Source: Alloprevotella sp.
GTDB taxonomy: Bacteria > Bacteroidota > Bacteroidia > Bacteroidales > Bacteroidaceae
Assembly: GCA_017476545.1 (NCBI GenBank)
Contig: JAFUZP010000042.1
Coordinates: 1-58,503 of the forward strand
Length of the DNA: 58,503 bases
Direction: 5' to 3'
The notes under the pieces were generated by a model. The model was not told where the DNA came from. It did not search any database and saw only the letters and a program-made list of their open reading frames with translations. Position numbers and translations under genes: made by a program. Shown piece after piece: positions 17,592 through 27,339 of this stretch. The stretch's first letter is position 1. Every line of letters begins with the position of its first letter.

Positions 17592-17622
17592 ATGCCCGTA
17601 ACGGAATTTCCGCTACGGGCAT
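17592..17622. terminator. Terminator of the ABC exporter gene
   Basis: ATGCCCGTAACGGAA (17592-17606) pairs with 17608-17622 with one mismatch. The remaining 246 bases up to the convergent PAP2 gene (17623-17868) hold no gene or clear signal that I can support. Confidence 0.65.
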
Positions 17623-17868
17623 TAAAAATGGCTGACCGATGATGTGATGAAACTCCTGTAAAGAATAGGATTTGAGTGCTCCTCCTGCCTTTGTAATCCG
17701 ACCCTACGCCAATTCGCGCATATCGGCACGCCATCAGCAAGTCAGCTTCCTCGGTTTCAAAGTTTTATTGATGAGAATCCCAATCAAACCGGTACAGCCT
17801 TTGCTTTATTTCTACCGCAAAAATAGACAATCCTTCTCATGCGGCAAAATCTTCCCGCCTTTTTTTCA

Positions 17869-18522
17869 TCAAAAGAAGGCCGCGACGGCAATAACTAACG
17901 TGACACACACTACAACAACGGCAGGTAGAAGTTCCATACGTCCGTGGCCGTTGTCATCCGGGTGTAGCCGGAGTGAGACATGATACAACCAGAAGAACAC
18001 CCCGGCTACAGCCGCACCGAAAACCACCCCGCCAAGCAGGTCGCCCAAATAATGGACACCGAGGTACATTCGCGAGTAGCAGACTAACATGACCCAGCCC
18101 GCAAGGAACAGCGACAGGACGCGGCGGCGGAACACTGCTCCCATCAGCACAGCTAAGCCTACCGTATTGGCGGCATGAGCCGAGGGGAAACCGCAACGTC
18201 CGCTCGTATAACCATTCACCAGATGCACATAAACGGAAATCGGATTGTCGGAACACGTCGGACGCAGGCGATTGAAAATGGGACGGAACACTTGGATGCT
18301 GAAGTGGTCGGTCACGGCAAAAGTCAGTCCTACCGCCAAGAGACTTACCACCAAACCACGCCAGCCGAAACGTCGCCACAGGGCATAGGCAAGCGCAAAG
18401 TATAAAGGAACCCACACCCACTTGTCGGACACGAGCCACATGAAGCGGTCAAAGTATTCATTGTGCAAGCCATTAACGGCGAGCAGGATGCTATCGTCAA
18501 GCCACAAGAGCTGTTCTAACAT
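17869..18522 (-). CDS. PAP2-family membrane phosphatase
   Basis: 217 aa integral membrane protein with the three PAP2 signature regions: FRPIFNRLRPT, CGFPSAHAANT and SRMYLGVHYLGDLLGG. Five or six hydrophobic helices. Such enzymes dephosphorylate undecaprenyl pyrophosphate, phosphatidate or lipid A phosphates on the periplasmic face. It starts 33 bases after the LTA-synthase-like gene on the same strand; a paired role in lipid or head-group recycling is likely but unproven. Confidence 0.9.
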   Translation of the reverse strand: MLEQLLWLDDSILLAVNGLHNEYFDRFMWLVSDKWVWVPLYFALAYALWRRFGWRGLVVSLLAVGLTFAVTDHFSIQVFRPIFNRLRPTCSDNPISVYVHLVNGYTSGRCGFPSAHAANTVGLAVLMGAVFRRRVLSLFLAGWVMLVCYSRMYLGVHYLGDLLGGVVFGAAVAGVFFWLYHVSLRLHPDDNGHGRMELLPAVVVVCVTLVIAVAAFF

Positions 18523-18555
18523 AATGCATTGCTATCGTTAAAGCGCGCCGATGCT

Positions 18556-20385
18556 TCAGCGGTGCGCCAGGTCATCATAGAGTTTTTGTAACAGAGCCTT
18601 GCCATAAGGCAGATTACGCCCGGGAGCGGCACCGCTGTCAAGGCGGACGCATGCCGCCTTGTTGTCATATACAACGGTATTCTCAGCCGTGACCATACCG
18701 AACGCGTCGGGCACGGTGAAGAAGGCATAGTGGGGTGCGGAAGTATCCAGCAGATTTTTGCTGAACGCGAAGTCCGCATGGGGAAGCCCCAACGCGGCGA
18801 GCAGTGTCGCCGCAATGTCAGTCTGCGAGCCGTAAGTGGCGTTCCGTCCGTGCGCGTCCAGCGCGCCGCCCGTAAGCAACAGCGGAATCCGATAGCGCTC
18901 CGGCGACAGGTTGTCTATATGCTCCGGGTAGGCACCCAAATGGTCGGGTACGAGAACGACAAGCGACCGCGCCCAGCGCGCCGCCTGCCCCCGCAACGTC
19001 CGGACGAAGCCGCCCACCACGCTGTCCGTATAGGCGAAGGCATTCAGCCGCATGTCGCGGAGACGATGATACGGCACATCGAACGGCTCGTGGCTGCTAC
19101 TCGTCTGCACGACGGTAAATGTTGGTTCCGCACGCCTTGATTCTACGGCTAAGTCTTCCTTCAGACGTTCAAAAAGCAGGTGGTCCGGCACACCCCATTT
19201 GCTCAGACGCGCACTGAGGGGGAAATCATGGTCCGACACGATGCGCTGAAAGCCGCTACTGACAAGATAGGAGCGCATATTGGTGAAGTCCGCGTCGCCG
19301 CCGTAATAATAGTGCGCCCGGTAACCTGCTGCACGCAGTGCCCTCGCGATAGAAGGAAGCCCCTGTGTCTTGCGCGGATACTTCATGACGCTCGTCGTAG
19401 GCTGTGCCGGATAGCCGCTCAGCACTGCCACAAGACCACGGTCTGTTCGGAAGCTGTTGGCATAAAAGTTCGTGAAGAGCAGCCCATCCGCCGCGATACT
19501 GTCAAGACACACGGCCACATCCGCTTTCCCACCGAGGGTCGCCATCAAGTGCGACGAGAAACTCTCCAGCACGACCAAGTAGATGTCGGGACGCTCCACT
19601 GTAAGCGGCAACCGCGCACTATCGGCCTGCGTCACCTCCGCCGTCAGTTCACCGAAAAGGCGATCGGCCTCATCCGGTTCCAAAAAGCGATACTGCGAGG
19701 CGAAGTCAGCCTCTTTTGAGAGCGACTCCAGAAGACTGAGCACCGGATTGACCGCCGCGTGGTTCAAGACGGGTTTCTCGCTGAAATAAGCCCGTCCCGT
19801 ATTCATCGTGCTCACTGTTACCCCCCCCCGAATGGAGATGAAAAGAGCCGCAGCCAAGAGGAGAAGAAGAAATGTTGCCCTCCAACGGTGGCGTACCGGC
19901 TGCCACGACTGCGGGAGAAGGCTGCTCAGAACTACACACAGCAAGATTGTACCGAACAGGATGGCCGCAATGCCGCCCAAGGCAGCCCACACACTCACAC
20001 TCGCAAGCGCGTCACGCGGTGAAGAGAAGAAGTAAAAAAGTGGGGTCGTGTCAAGAGGAAAGCCCCAGTATCCGTAGAGTGCGATGTTCACGACAAAGGT
20101 ACTGACCAGGATGAATGCCGCCAAACTGAAGCACACCCGCAGCGATGTCCGCAACCAACGGCCTGTCCGCCAAATTGAAAATATGAGTAACAGAGCCGGC
20201 AGGGCAGTTAGGTAACCAGCCACGGAAGAGTCGAGCGGCAGACCGTGCCACACCACGCGCCACCAATCCGCCGACCCTGCACCGACACGCCCGCCATAAA
20301 CGGCCAGGAACAACGGCTTCTGCACAACGCAGGCGAGGATAAAGGCGGAATAAATGCCAGAAAGGAGGATGAAACGCTGCTTCAT
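18556..20385 (-). CDS. LTA-synthase-like sulfatase-fold membrane phosphotransferase
   Basis: 609 aa. About five N-terminal membrane helices (to about residue 200), then an extracytoplasmic alkaline-phosphatase-fold domain. Landmarks: IYLVVLESFSSHLM (metal-binding Glu), NSFRTDRGLVAVLSGYPA (nucleophile Thr region), RAHYYYGGDADFTNM, QTSSSHEPF and VPDHLGAY. Relatives move phosphoglycerol or phosphoethanolamine from phospholipids to glycolipids or glycans. Gram-negative Bacteroidota have no lipoteichoic acid, so the acceptor here is probably a lipid or periplasmic glycan (inference). It heads a two-gene run with the PAP2 phosphatase. Confidence 0.87.
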   Translation of the reverse strand: MKQRFILLSGIYSAFILACVVQKPLFLAVYGGRVGAGSADWWRVVWHGLPLDSSVAGYLTALPALLLIFSIWRTGRWLRTSLRVCFSLAAFILVSTFVVNIALYGYWGFPLDTTPLFYFFSSPRDALASVSVWAALGGIAAILFGTILLCVVLSSLLPQSWQPVRHRWRATFLLLLLAAALFISIRGGVTVSTMNTGRAYFSEKPVLNHAAVNPVLSLLESLSKEADFASQYRFLEPDEADRLFGELTAEVTQADSARLPLTVERPDIYLVVLESFSSHLMATLGGKADVAVCLDSIAADGLLFTNFYANSFRTDRGLVAVLSGYPAQPTTSVMKYPRKTQGLPSIARALRAAGYRAHYYYGGDADFTNMRSYLVSSGFQRIVSDHDFPLSARLSKWGVPDHLLFERLKEDLAVESRRAEPTFTVVQTSSSHEPFDVPYHRLRDMRLNAFAYTDSVVGGFVRTLRGQAARWARSLVVLVPDHLGAYPEHIDNLSPERYRIPLLLTGGALDAHGRNATYGSQTDIAATLLAALGLPHADFAFSKNLLDTSAPHYAFFTVPDAFGMVTAENTVVYDNKAACVRLDSGAAPGRNLPYGKALLQKLYDDLAHR

Positions 20386-20411
20386 GACAGGACTGGGCGT
20401 GATTTACGGCG

Positions 20412-20449
20412 CGAAGATACGCGTTTTGCGCCAAAAAAGCCTATCTTTG
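20412..20449. promoter_or_regulatory. Close divergent promoters of malQ and the LTA-synthase-like gene
   Basis: Plus strand: TATCTTTG at 20442-20449, 34 bases before the malQ ATG. Minus strand: TATCTTCG (plus-strand 20412-20419), 26 bases before the LTA-synthase-like ATG. The two -7 boxes are only 22 bases apart, so each polymerase covers the other's -33 zone. No clean -33 element is seen for either. Confidence 0.5.
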
Positions 20450-20483
20450 CGGAGGAAATCACACAAGCATAAGAACAAACCGC

Positions 20484-23057
20484 ATGGCACTCATAACTTT
20501 CCGTCTGCCCTACCACACGCGCTGGGGGGAGGCGATAGAACTGCGCTACACCACCTCCGACGGACAGCAAGGCCGACTGGCACTTGAAACCACCGACGGT
20601 CACACATGGACAGGACAGCTCAAAACGACCCCAAAGGCATATTGGCTCCGCTACGACTACGCCCTGACAGCCGACGGACACACGGTCCGTGAGGAGCAGG
20701 ATGCTCTGCGCCAACTCCATCTGCCGGAGGAACGGGAACAGTTGCACGTACTGGATAGCTGGACAGAGGCGGGCATCGCGCCGGTCTTCCGCCATTCCGC
20801 ATTCACGGAATGCGTTTTCGGAGCCCGTTTCGGCATTGTCCGTGAGGACTTCGGCACGACTGGCGCGACACTGACCCTCGCCGCACTGCCCGCACCCGAA
20901 GGATGGCGGTGGGGCGTAGCAGGAAGCTGTCCGTCGCTCGGCGGCTGGGACACGACGAAAGCTGTCCCCCTGCAACGCACAGGCACTTACGCCTGGAGTT
21001 GCCAACTGGACGAAGCGGACATCCGGCAGGGCTTTGACTACAAATTCGTACTCATTGACGGGAAAGAACCGCACCGCCTCCGCTGGGAGGAGGGAGCGAA
21101 CCGCCACCTCTCCCCCACTCCACCCGCAAACATGAACGGACATGAACGGACCACCGTCTTCGCTTCATCGCCACGCCTCGCCCTCCCCTGTTGGCGCGGG
21201 GCGGGAGTCGTCATCCCCGTCTTCGCCCTCCGTAGCCAGGGCAGCTGGGGGGTCGGCGACTTCGGTGACCTGCGGATGCTCACGGACTGGGCTGCAAGTG
21301 TGCAGATGAGTGCCATACAAATTCTCCCCATCAATGACACGACATTCCACGGGACGTGGCGCGACTCCTACCCCTACAGCAGTATGTCCGTCTTCGCCCT
21401 GCACCCCATCTACCTCGACCCGCGCGAATGGAGCGACACACCTGCCTTCCGTCGCTATGTAAGCCAGGCGGAAAAACTGAACGACCTACCACAGATGGAC
21501 TACGAGGCCGTGCTCCGCTTGAAACTGCTCCTACTGGATGATATCTACAGGACGGAGGGTCGGCGCACCCTGTCCACCGGGGCTTTCCGCCAATTCGCGG
21601 AGGAGAACGCCTACTGGCTGCAGCCTTACGCCCGCTTCTACGCAGGAAAAGGCACATCCGTACGTACAGCGGGCTACTACCGCTTCGTGCAGTTCGTGCT
21701 CCACCGCCAGCTGTCCGCCGCACACAACCATGCACGGCAGCGAGGCATCATACTGAAAGGAGACATCCCCATCGGAGTGAGCCGCGACAGTATCCCGGCC
21801 AAGGAACTGCCCCGCCTGTTCCATCTGGACAAACAGGCCGGTGCTCCACCGGACGATTTCGCCCGCGAAGGGCAGAACTGGGGCTTCCCTACGTACAATT
21901 GGGAGGAGATGGCAAAGGACGGCTACCAATGGTGGCGGCAGCGTTTGTCCCACATGGCGCGTTACTTCGATGCTTACCGCATCGACCATGTCCTCGGGTT
22001 CTTCCGCATTTGGGAAATACCACAGCACGCGCCGTCCGCCCTCCTAGGCCACTTCCGTCCCGCCCTGCCGCTCAGCCCGGCAGAGATACGCGAGGCCGGC
22101 TTCACGCTCCCCATCGACTTCTACGTGCGTCCGCACATCACAGAACAGCAACGTGCCAGCCTGCCACCTGCATTGCGCAACCGACTCCGCCGCGAAGGGG
22201 GCTACTACACGCTGCGAAACGGTAGCAACGGCCCGATTCCCGAAACACTGACAGCAGAACAGAAAAATATGCTGCGGGCCATCATGACTGACGTACTCTT
22301 CATAGAAGACGAGGAACGCCCCGGCAAGTACCATCCGCGCGTATGCGGCAGGCTGACACAGGCCTACGCCAACCTGCCAGCAGATCAGCAAGCGGCCTTT
22401 GACCGCCTGCACGATGATTTCTTCTATGTACGCCACAACGCATTTTGGGCGCATGAGGCTATGAAGAAGCTCCCGCCCGTCACCAACTACGCCGAAGCGG
22501 ACGGAGGGCTGTCCATGCTCCCCTGCGCGGAAGACCTCGGGATGATACCGGCAAGTGCCAAGGGCATACTGCAACGACTCCAAGTGCTCTCACTAGAAAT
22601 ACAGTCGATGCCGAAAGCGTTCGGCCGGCGCTTCGCGGAACTGGAGCAGAACCCATACCTCTCCGTGGCCACCATCGCCACGCACGACATGCCCCCCCTG
22701 CGGCTCTGGTGGCGACAGGATGCGGAACGGACGCAACAGTTTTGGAACGAGGTGCTGCACAGGGAAGGAAAAGCCCCGGCAGACGCACCTGCGGAAGCCT
22801 GCGGGGAAGTTGTCAGACAGCACCTCGCATCGCCTTCCATGCTCTGCCTGCTGGCCTTGCAGGACTGGCTCTCTACCGATGAGAGCCTGCGCCATCCTGC
22901 ACCGGAAGAGGAGCAAATCAACGTACCCGCCGAGGCCGACCATTACTGGCGTTACCGTATGCACTTATTTCTCGAGGATTTGTTCGGAGCGACCAACTTC
23001 AACGAACGGCTGCGAGCGGCAATAAGCCAAAGCGGACGGGGGACACTTCCTGCATGA
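20484..23057 (+). CDS. malQ: 4-alpha-glucanotransferase (amylomaltase, GH77) with starch-binding modules
   Basis: 857 aa. Two N-terminal CBM20-like starch-binding modules (about 1-115 and 130-235; WGVAGSCPSLGGWD and YEFKFV-like FDYKFVLIDG) precede the GH77 domain. That domain shows PVFALRSQGSWGVGDFGDL, LPINDTT, GDIPIGVSRDS, YRIDHVLGFFRIWEIP (catalytic Asp region), CAEDLGMIP and ATHDMPPLRLWW. The long eukaryotic/Bacteroidota form of MalQ. It moves maltodextrin segments during glycogen or starch use. It stands alone, without a sus cluster nearby. Confidence 0.96.
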   Translation: MALITFRLPYHTRWGEAIELRYTTSDGQQGRLALETTDGHTWTGQLKTTPKAYWLRYDYALTADGHTVREEQDALRQLHLPEEREQLHVLDSWTEAGIAPVFRHSAFTECVFGARFGIVREDFGTTGATLTLAALPAPEGWRWGVAGSCPSLGGWDTTKAVPLQRTGTYAWSCQLDEADIRQGFDYKFVLIDGKEPHRLRWEEGANRHLSPTPPANMNGHERTTVFASSPRLALPCWRGAGVVIPVFALRSQGSWGVGDFGDLRMLTDWAASVQMSAIQILPINDTTFHGTWRDSYPYSSMSVFALHPIYLDPREWSDTPAFRRYVSQAEKLNDLPQMDYEAVLRLKLLLLDDIYRTEGRRTLSTGAFRQFAEENAYWLQPYARFYAGKGTSVRTAGYYRFVQFVLHRQLSAAHNHARQRGIILKGDIPIGVSRDSIPAKELPRLFHLDKQAGAPPDDFAREGQNWGFPTYNWEEMAKDGYQWWRQRLSHMARYFDAYRIDHVLGFFRIWEIPQHAPSALLGHFRPALPLSPAEIREAGFTLPIDFYVRPHITEQQRASLPPALRNRLRREGGYYTLRNGSNGPIPETLTAEQKNMLRAIMTDVLFIEDEERPGKYHPRVCGRLTQAYANLPADQQAAFDRLHDDFFYVRHNAFWAHEAMKKLPPVTNYAEADGGLSMLPCAEDLGMIPASAKGILQRLQVLSLEIQSMPKAFGRRFAELEQNPYLSVATIATHDMPPLRLWWRQDAERTQQFWNEVLHREGKAPADAPAEACGEVVRQHLASPSMLCLLALQDWLSTDESLRHPAPEEEQINVPAEADHYWRYRMHLFLEDLFGATNFNERLRAAISQSGRGTLPA

Positions 23058-23117
23058 AGCGGCTCCACCGTCACCACCAGAAAGGGTAGAATCCGTTCAC
23101 GCTCAAGACGGTTTCGC

Positions 23118-23249
23118 AAACCCATAGGGCTAACGTGTCGTAACCCTACGGTTAGTTCATCGTAACCCTACGGTTAGTTCATCGTAACCCTATAGGTAGT
23201 TTTTCATAACCCTAGGGTTACGGGAGACAGCCCCTGCGGCTAAGACCCT
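23118..23249 (+). repeat. 22-bp palindromic repeat array C (6 units)
   Basis: Six contiguous 22-bp units start at 23118, 23140, 23162, 23184, 23206 and 23228. Units two and three are identical (GTAACCCTACGGTTAGTT plus CATC). The fifth holds the perfect palindrome TAACCCTAGGGTTA at 23207-23220. The first and last are degraded. The array lies between malQ and gyrA; the remaining 23250-23485 shows no feature I can support. Confidence 0.88.
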
Positions 23250-23485
23250 GCAAATACGACACAGGCAACCCTGCCCACCCATATTATTGTATGTACGCGC
23301 GCACGCGGAAGAAACCCTACCCCCGATTTTTAGGCAAAAAACGCCCTGTCACGACTTTGGAAGCCACGCTCCATACCCTGCCGAGAATGCGTCCCGATGC
23401 GCCCAGCGAGGCGGAAAATGGCCTTAAAACGGATTTTAAGCAAATTTCTTTGCCGAAAATATTAGGATTTCCCAAGCGAAAAACG

Positions 23486-23493
23486 TAATTTTG
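23486..23493 (+). promoter_or_regulatory. -7 box of the gyrA promoter
   Basis: TAATTTTG fits TAnnTTTG and lies 76 bases before the gyrA ATG at 23570. The -33 element is not clear. Confidence 0.5.
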
Positions 23494-23569
23494 CATGGTT
23501 TCGGGCGGAAATGCTGCACAGCAACGCCCCACCACAAGAGCGTACGAAAGACTTACAACCATAAATAAC

Positions 23570-26068
23570 ATGATTCAAGACGACAGAATTCTGAAAGTAG
23601 ATATAGAGAAGGAGATGAAGTCCTCCTATATCGACTATTCCATGTCCGTCATCGTAGCGCGGGCCCTGCCCGATGTGCGTGACGGATTCAAGCCCGTGCA
23701 GCGCCGCATACTCTACGCGATGGACCGCATCGGTAACACCCACGACAAACCAACCCGCAAATCGGCAAAGACGGTGGGTGACGTGATGGGTAACTACCAC
23801 CCCCACGGCGACAGTTCCATCTACGGTGCCCTCGTACGTATGGCACAGCCCTGGAACTTGCGCTACACGCTTGTGGACGGGCAAGGCAACTTCGGCTCCG
23901 TGGACGGCGACTCTCCCGCAGCTATGCGTTACACGGAGGCGCGCCTATCCGTACTTGGCGGACTCATGATGCAGGACATCGACAAAGAGACGGTGGACAT
24001 GATGAACACCTACGACGACACGGACAAGGAACCTACGGTGTTACCTACGCGTATCCCGAACTTCCTCGTCAATGGCGCTACGGGTATTGCTGTCGGTATG
24101 GCCACAAACGTACCTACGCACAACTTAGGCGAAGTCATTGACGGTGCTGTTGCCTTCATCGACAATCCCGACATTGACGTGGAAGGCCTCATGCAGTACA
24201 TCAAAGCCCCCGATTTCCCCACGGGAGGGTACATTATGGGGCTGCAGGGCGTACGTGCCGCCTACGAAACCGGGCGCGGCCGCATCGTGATACGCTCCAA
24301 AACGGAAATAGAAAACGGGCCGCAGCACGATACCATCGTAATCAGTGAGATTCCCTACGGCGTAAACAAAGCCGAACTCATCAAGAGCATCGCCGCACTG
24401 GTGAACGAAAAGAGAATTGAGGGTATCTCAAACGTGAACGACGAGAGCGACCGCGAAGGTATGCGCATCGTTGTGGACGTGAAACGCGACGCCAACGCGA
24501 ACGTGGTCCTGAACAAACTTTTCAAGATGACGGCACTGCAGAGTTCTTTCGCCGTGAACTGCGTCGGCCTCATGCACGGCCGCCCCAAGACGCTCACGCT
24601 GAGAGACTGCATTAAAGCCTTCGTGGAACATCGCCACGATGTCGTCCTGCGCCGTACCGAATACGATAAGCGCAAGGCAGAGGAGCGCGCCCATATTTTG
24701 AAGGGGCTCATTATTGCCAGCGATAACATTGACGAAGTGGTACGCCTCATCCGCGCCAGCAAAACGCCAGCGGAAGCACAGACGCGACTCATGGAACACT
24801 TTGAGCTGGACGAACTCCAGGCACGCGCCATCGTGGACATGCGCCTTGCACAACTCACTGGCCTACAGCAGGAAAAGCTGCATCAAGAGTACGAAGAACT
24901 GGAGAAGCGCATCGCTTACTATAACCTCATTCTCACGGATGACAGCGAGTGCCGCAAGGTAATGAAGGATGAGTTGCTGGAAGTCAAGGATAAGTACGGC
25001 GATGAGCGTCGTACGGAAATACACCTCAGTGCCGAGGAATTCAACCCCGAAGACTTCTACGCCAATGACGAAGTGGTCATCACCATCAGCCACATGGGCT
25101 ACATCAAGCGCACGCCGCTCAGCGAGTTCCGCGCACAAGCAAGAGGTGGTCTGGGAAGCAAGGGTAGCTCGACACGCGACCAAGACTTCATTGAGTCCAT
25201 CTATATGGCCATGATGCACGACACGATGCTCTTCTTCACCGCGAAAGGCCGTTGCTACTGGCTGAAGGTGTACGACATTCCCGAAGGGGCGAAGAACTCG
25301 AAAGGCAGGGCTATCCAGAATATGCTCAACATAGAGAGTGACGATTCCGTAAACGCCTGCCTCTACATCAAGAAACTGAACGACGCAGAGTTTAACCGGA
25401 CGCATAATGTTGTCTTCTGCACGAAGCAGGGACTCGTGAAGAAGACCAGCCTTGAAGCCTACTCCCACCCGCGCACTGTCGGCGTAAGGGCCATTACCAT
25501 CCGCGAGGACGACAAAGTTGTCAGCGTGGAGCTGACAAACGGAACGGACGAAATAGTCATTGCCAACCGAAACGGCCGCGCAATCCGCTTCAATGAGGAG
25601 AAAGTGCGCACAATGGGCCGCGTCGCTGCGGGCGTAAGGGGCATCCGCCTCGATGACGGTAACGACGAAGTGGTCGGTATGGTCTGCATCAACGACCCCG
25701 AACGCGAGTCCATCCTCGTCGTAAGTGAGAAGGGATACGGAAAAAAGAGTGCCATTGACGACTACCGCATCACGAACCGTGGCGGAAAAGGTGTGAAGAC
25801 GCTGAACGTAACGGAGAAGACGGGCTTCGTAACCGCTATCAAGAGCGTCACGGACGATGACGACCTGATGATTATCAACAAGAGTGGCGTCACACTACGT
25901 CTGCGCACCGCCGCCATCCGGCAGCAGGGGCGTGCCACGCAAGGCGTGCGTCTCATAGACCTCCAGAAGCGGGGCGATACTATTTCCAGCGTATGCAAGA
26001 CACCGACCGCCACCGAGGAGGAAAACGCAGCCGAAGAAGCAACAGAAACTACAGTAACAACCGATTAA
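23570..26068 (+). CDS. gyrA: DNA gyrase subunit A
   Basis: 832 aa from ATG 23570 ([19 protein letters not shown]). The upstream extension to 23495 overlaps the promoter and is rejected. Landmarks: [47 protein letters not shown] in the quinolone-resistance region, the catalytic Tyr in [11 protein letters not shown], and six C-terminal beta-pinwheel blades beginning near [14 protein letters not shown]. The GyrA box lies in [10 protein letters not shown]. It introduces negative supercoils with GyrB. It leads a same-strand run of seven genes with gaps of 4 to 45 bases or overlaps. Confidence 0.98.
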   Translation: MIQDDRILKVDIEKEMKSSYIDYSMSVIVARALPDVRDGFKPVQRRILYAMDRIGNTHDKPTRKSAKTVGDVMGNYHPHGDSSIYGALVRMAQPWNLRYTLVDGQGNFGSVDGDSPAAMRYTEARLSVLGGLMMQDIDKETVDMMNTYDDTDKEPTVLPTRIPNFLVNGATGIAVGMATNVPTHNLGEVIDGAVAFIDNPDIDVEGLMQYIKAPDFPTGGYIMGLQGVRAAYETGRGRIVIRSKTEIENGPQHDTIVISEIPYGVNKAELIKSIAALVNEKRIEGISNVNDESDREGMRIVVDVKRDANANVVLNKLFKMTALQSSFAVNCVGLMHGRPKTLTLRDCIKAFVEHRHDVVLRRTEYDKRKAEERAHILKGLIIASDNIDEVVRLIRASKTPAEAQTRLMEHFELDELQARAIVDMRLAQLTGLQQEKLHQEYEELEKRIAYYNLILTDDSECRKVMKDELLEVKDKYGDERRTEIHLSAEEFNPEDFYANDEVVITISHMGYIKRTPLSEFRAQARGGLGSKGSSTRDQDFIESIYMAMMHDTMLFFTAKGRCYWLKVYDIPEGAKNSKGRAIQNMLNIESDDSVNACLYIKKLNDAEFNRTHNVVFCTKQGLVKKTSLEAYSHPRTVGVRAITIREDDKVVSVELTNGTDEIVIANRNGRAIRFNEEKVRTMGRVAAGVRGIRLDDGNDEVVGMVCINDPERESILVVSEKGYGKKSAIDDYRITNRGGKGVKTLNVTEKTGFVTAIKSVTDDDDLMIINKSGVTLRLRTAAIRQQGRATQGVRLIDLQKRGDTISSVCKTPTATEEENAAEEATETTVTTD

Positions 26069-26078
26069 TCTTACAGAC

Positions 26079-27335
26079 ATGAAGAAAACATTCTGCACCA
26101 TCGCCCTGATGGGACTGGCAGGCTGCGGCTTTGCCCAGAACTCTGCCATCTACAAGGCTGACGTACTCTTGCAAAAGCAGGAGTTCGCGGCAGCAATCCC
26201 TGTCCTTGAAGAAATTGTAGCGAACCCAAAGACCACGAAACTCTCGGAGGCGTACTACAAGCTGGGAGTAGCACATGCCAGCATCTTTAATACAGAGCTG
26301 GCCAAGGCTGCCGCAACCGTTCCTTTCGACACCGTAGCCTTCAACACGCATTTGGATCATGCGGTAGAAGCATTTACCAGAAGCCACGAGGAGGACATCA
26401 AGCCCGACAAGAAAGGCAAGGTGAAGCCGGAACGCGAAGCTGAGAACAAACTTGCGCTGCACCAAATGCTCGACTACTACAACTACGCCGGCGTATTCGC
26501 CAACATGAACGGTGACAATAAGGCCTCGCTTGACTACTTTGAAAAGTACATCAACATGCCCAACAATCCTGTCTTCACGCCAGCCGAGCGCGACTCCATC
26601 TATGCTGCCGGACGCGCGAACTACTCCCAGGCCGCCTTTAACTGCGCGTTGCTGGATTACAACATGAAGGATTGGGATGGCGTACTGAGGAATGCGGAAA
26701 TCGCCCTGCGGGATACCATGAACCTGCACGACCTCTTCATCATGAAGTACTCCGCACAACTCCAGAAGGGAGACACGCTTGGCTACGCCGAAACCCTGAA
26801 GGAAGCCGTTGCTCGTACTAGCAGCCAAGGTTTTATGGGTGACCTCATCACGTACTACATGAATAAGCGCGACCGCGTAGGTGCCATATCAATGGCAGAT
26901 GACCTGATAGCCAAGGCTCCGGCAAACAAGACGAGCTACTACATCAAAGGATGTCTGGAAATGAATATGCCCCCCTATGACTACGAAGCAGCCCGCAAGA
27001 GCTTTGAACAAGCCCTCAAGATAGATCCGGATTACCTTGAGGCAAACACAAATATGGGCATCTGCTGGGTGAACGACATCACCGACCGGTTGAACGCTGA
27101 CGAGTTCAAAATTCCAACATCCACCGACGACGCTTCCAACAAGCTGCGCCGTAAAATCATGCAAGAGAAGGTTTATCCCTACTACAACGCCGCACTGCCC
27201 TACTTTGAGAAGGTGCGGGAAATGGCACCCGACCGTCCCGAACTATGGGCGCAGGGGCTCTATAACACCTATTACAGCCTCATGATGGACGACAAGGTGA
27301 AGGAGGTTCTCCCCTTCCTGCCCAATAAGAATTAA
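26079..27335 (+). CDS. Exported TPR protein
   Basis: 418 aa. The N-terminus is a signal sequence with a possible lipobox (MGLAGC at about 12-16) or a normal cleavage site after GFAQ. The body is alpha-helical tetratricopeptide-like repeats, clearest at AISMADDLIAKAPANKTSYYIKGC and AARKSFEQALKIDPDYLEANTNMG. It starts 10 bases after gyrA and is followed by a second TPR gene. Likely a periplasmic or outer-membrane scaffold; its partner is unknown. This gyrA-TPR arrangement is familiar from Bacteroides genomes. Confidence 0.8.
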   Translation: MKKTFCTIALMGLAGCGFAQNSAIYKADVLLQKQEFAAAIPVLEEIVANPKTTKLSEAYYKLGVAHASIFNTELAKAAATVPFDTVAFNTHLDHAVEAFTRSHEEDIKPDKKGKVKPEREAENKLALHQMLDYYNYAGVFANMNGDNKASLDYFEKYINMPNNPVFTPAERDSIYAAGRANYSQAAFNCALLDYNMKDWDGVLRNAEIALRDTMNLHDLFIMKYSAQLQKGDTLGYAETLKEAVARTSSQGFMGDLITYYMNKRDRVGAISMADDLIAKAPANKTSYYIKGCLEMNMPPYDYEAARKSFEQALKIDPDYLEANTNMGICWVNDITDRLNADEFKIPTSTDDASNKLRRKIMQEKVYPYYNAALPYFEKVREMAPDRPELWAQGLYNTYYSLMMDDKVKEVLPFLPNKN

Positions 27336-27339
27336 CTTG

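Noticed and set aside
17623-17868. SRP (4.5S) RNA or other structured RNA in the gap before the PAP2 gene
   Set aside because: The conserved SRP loop sequence is absent and no strong stem is seen.
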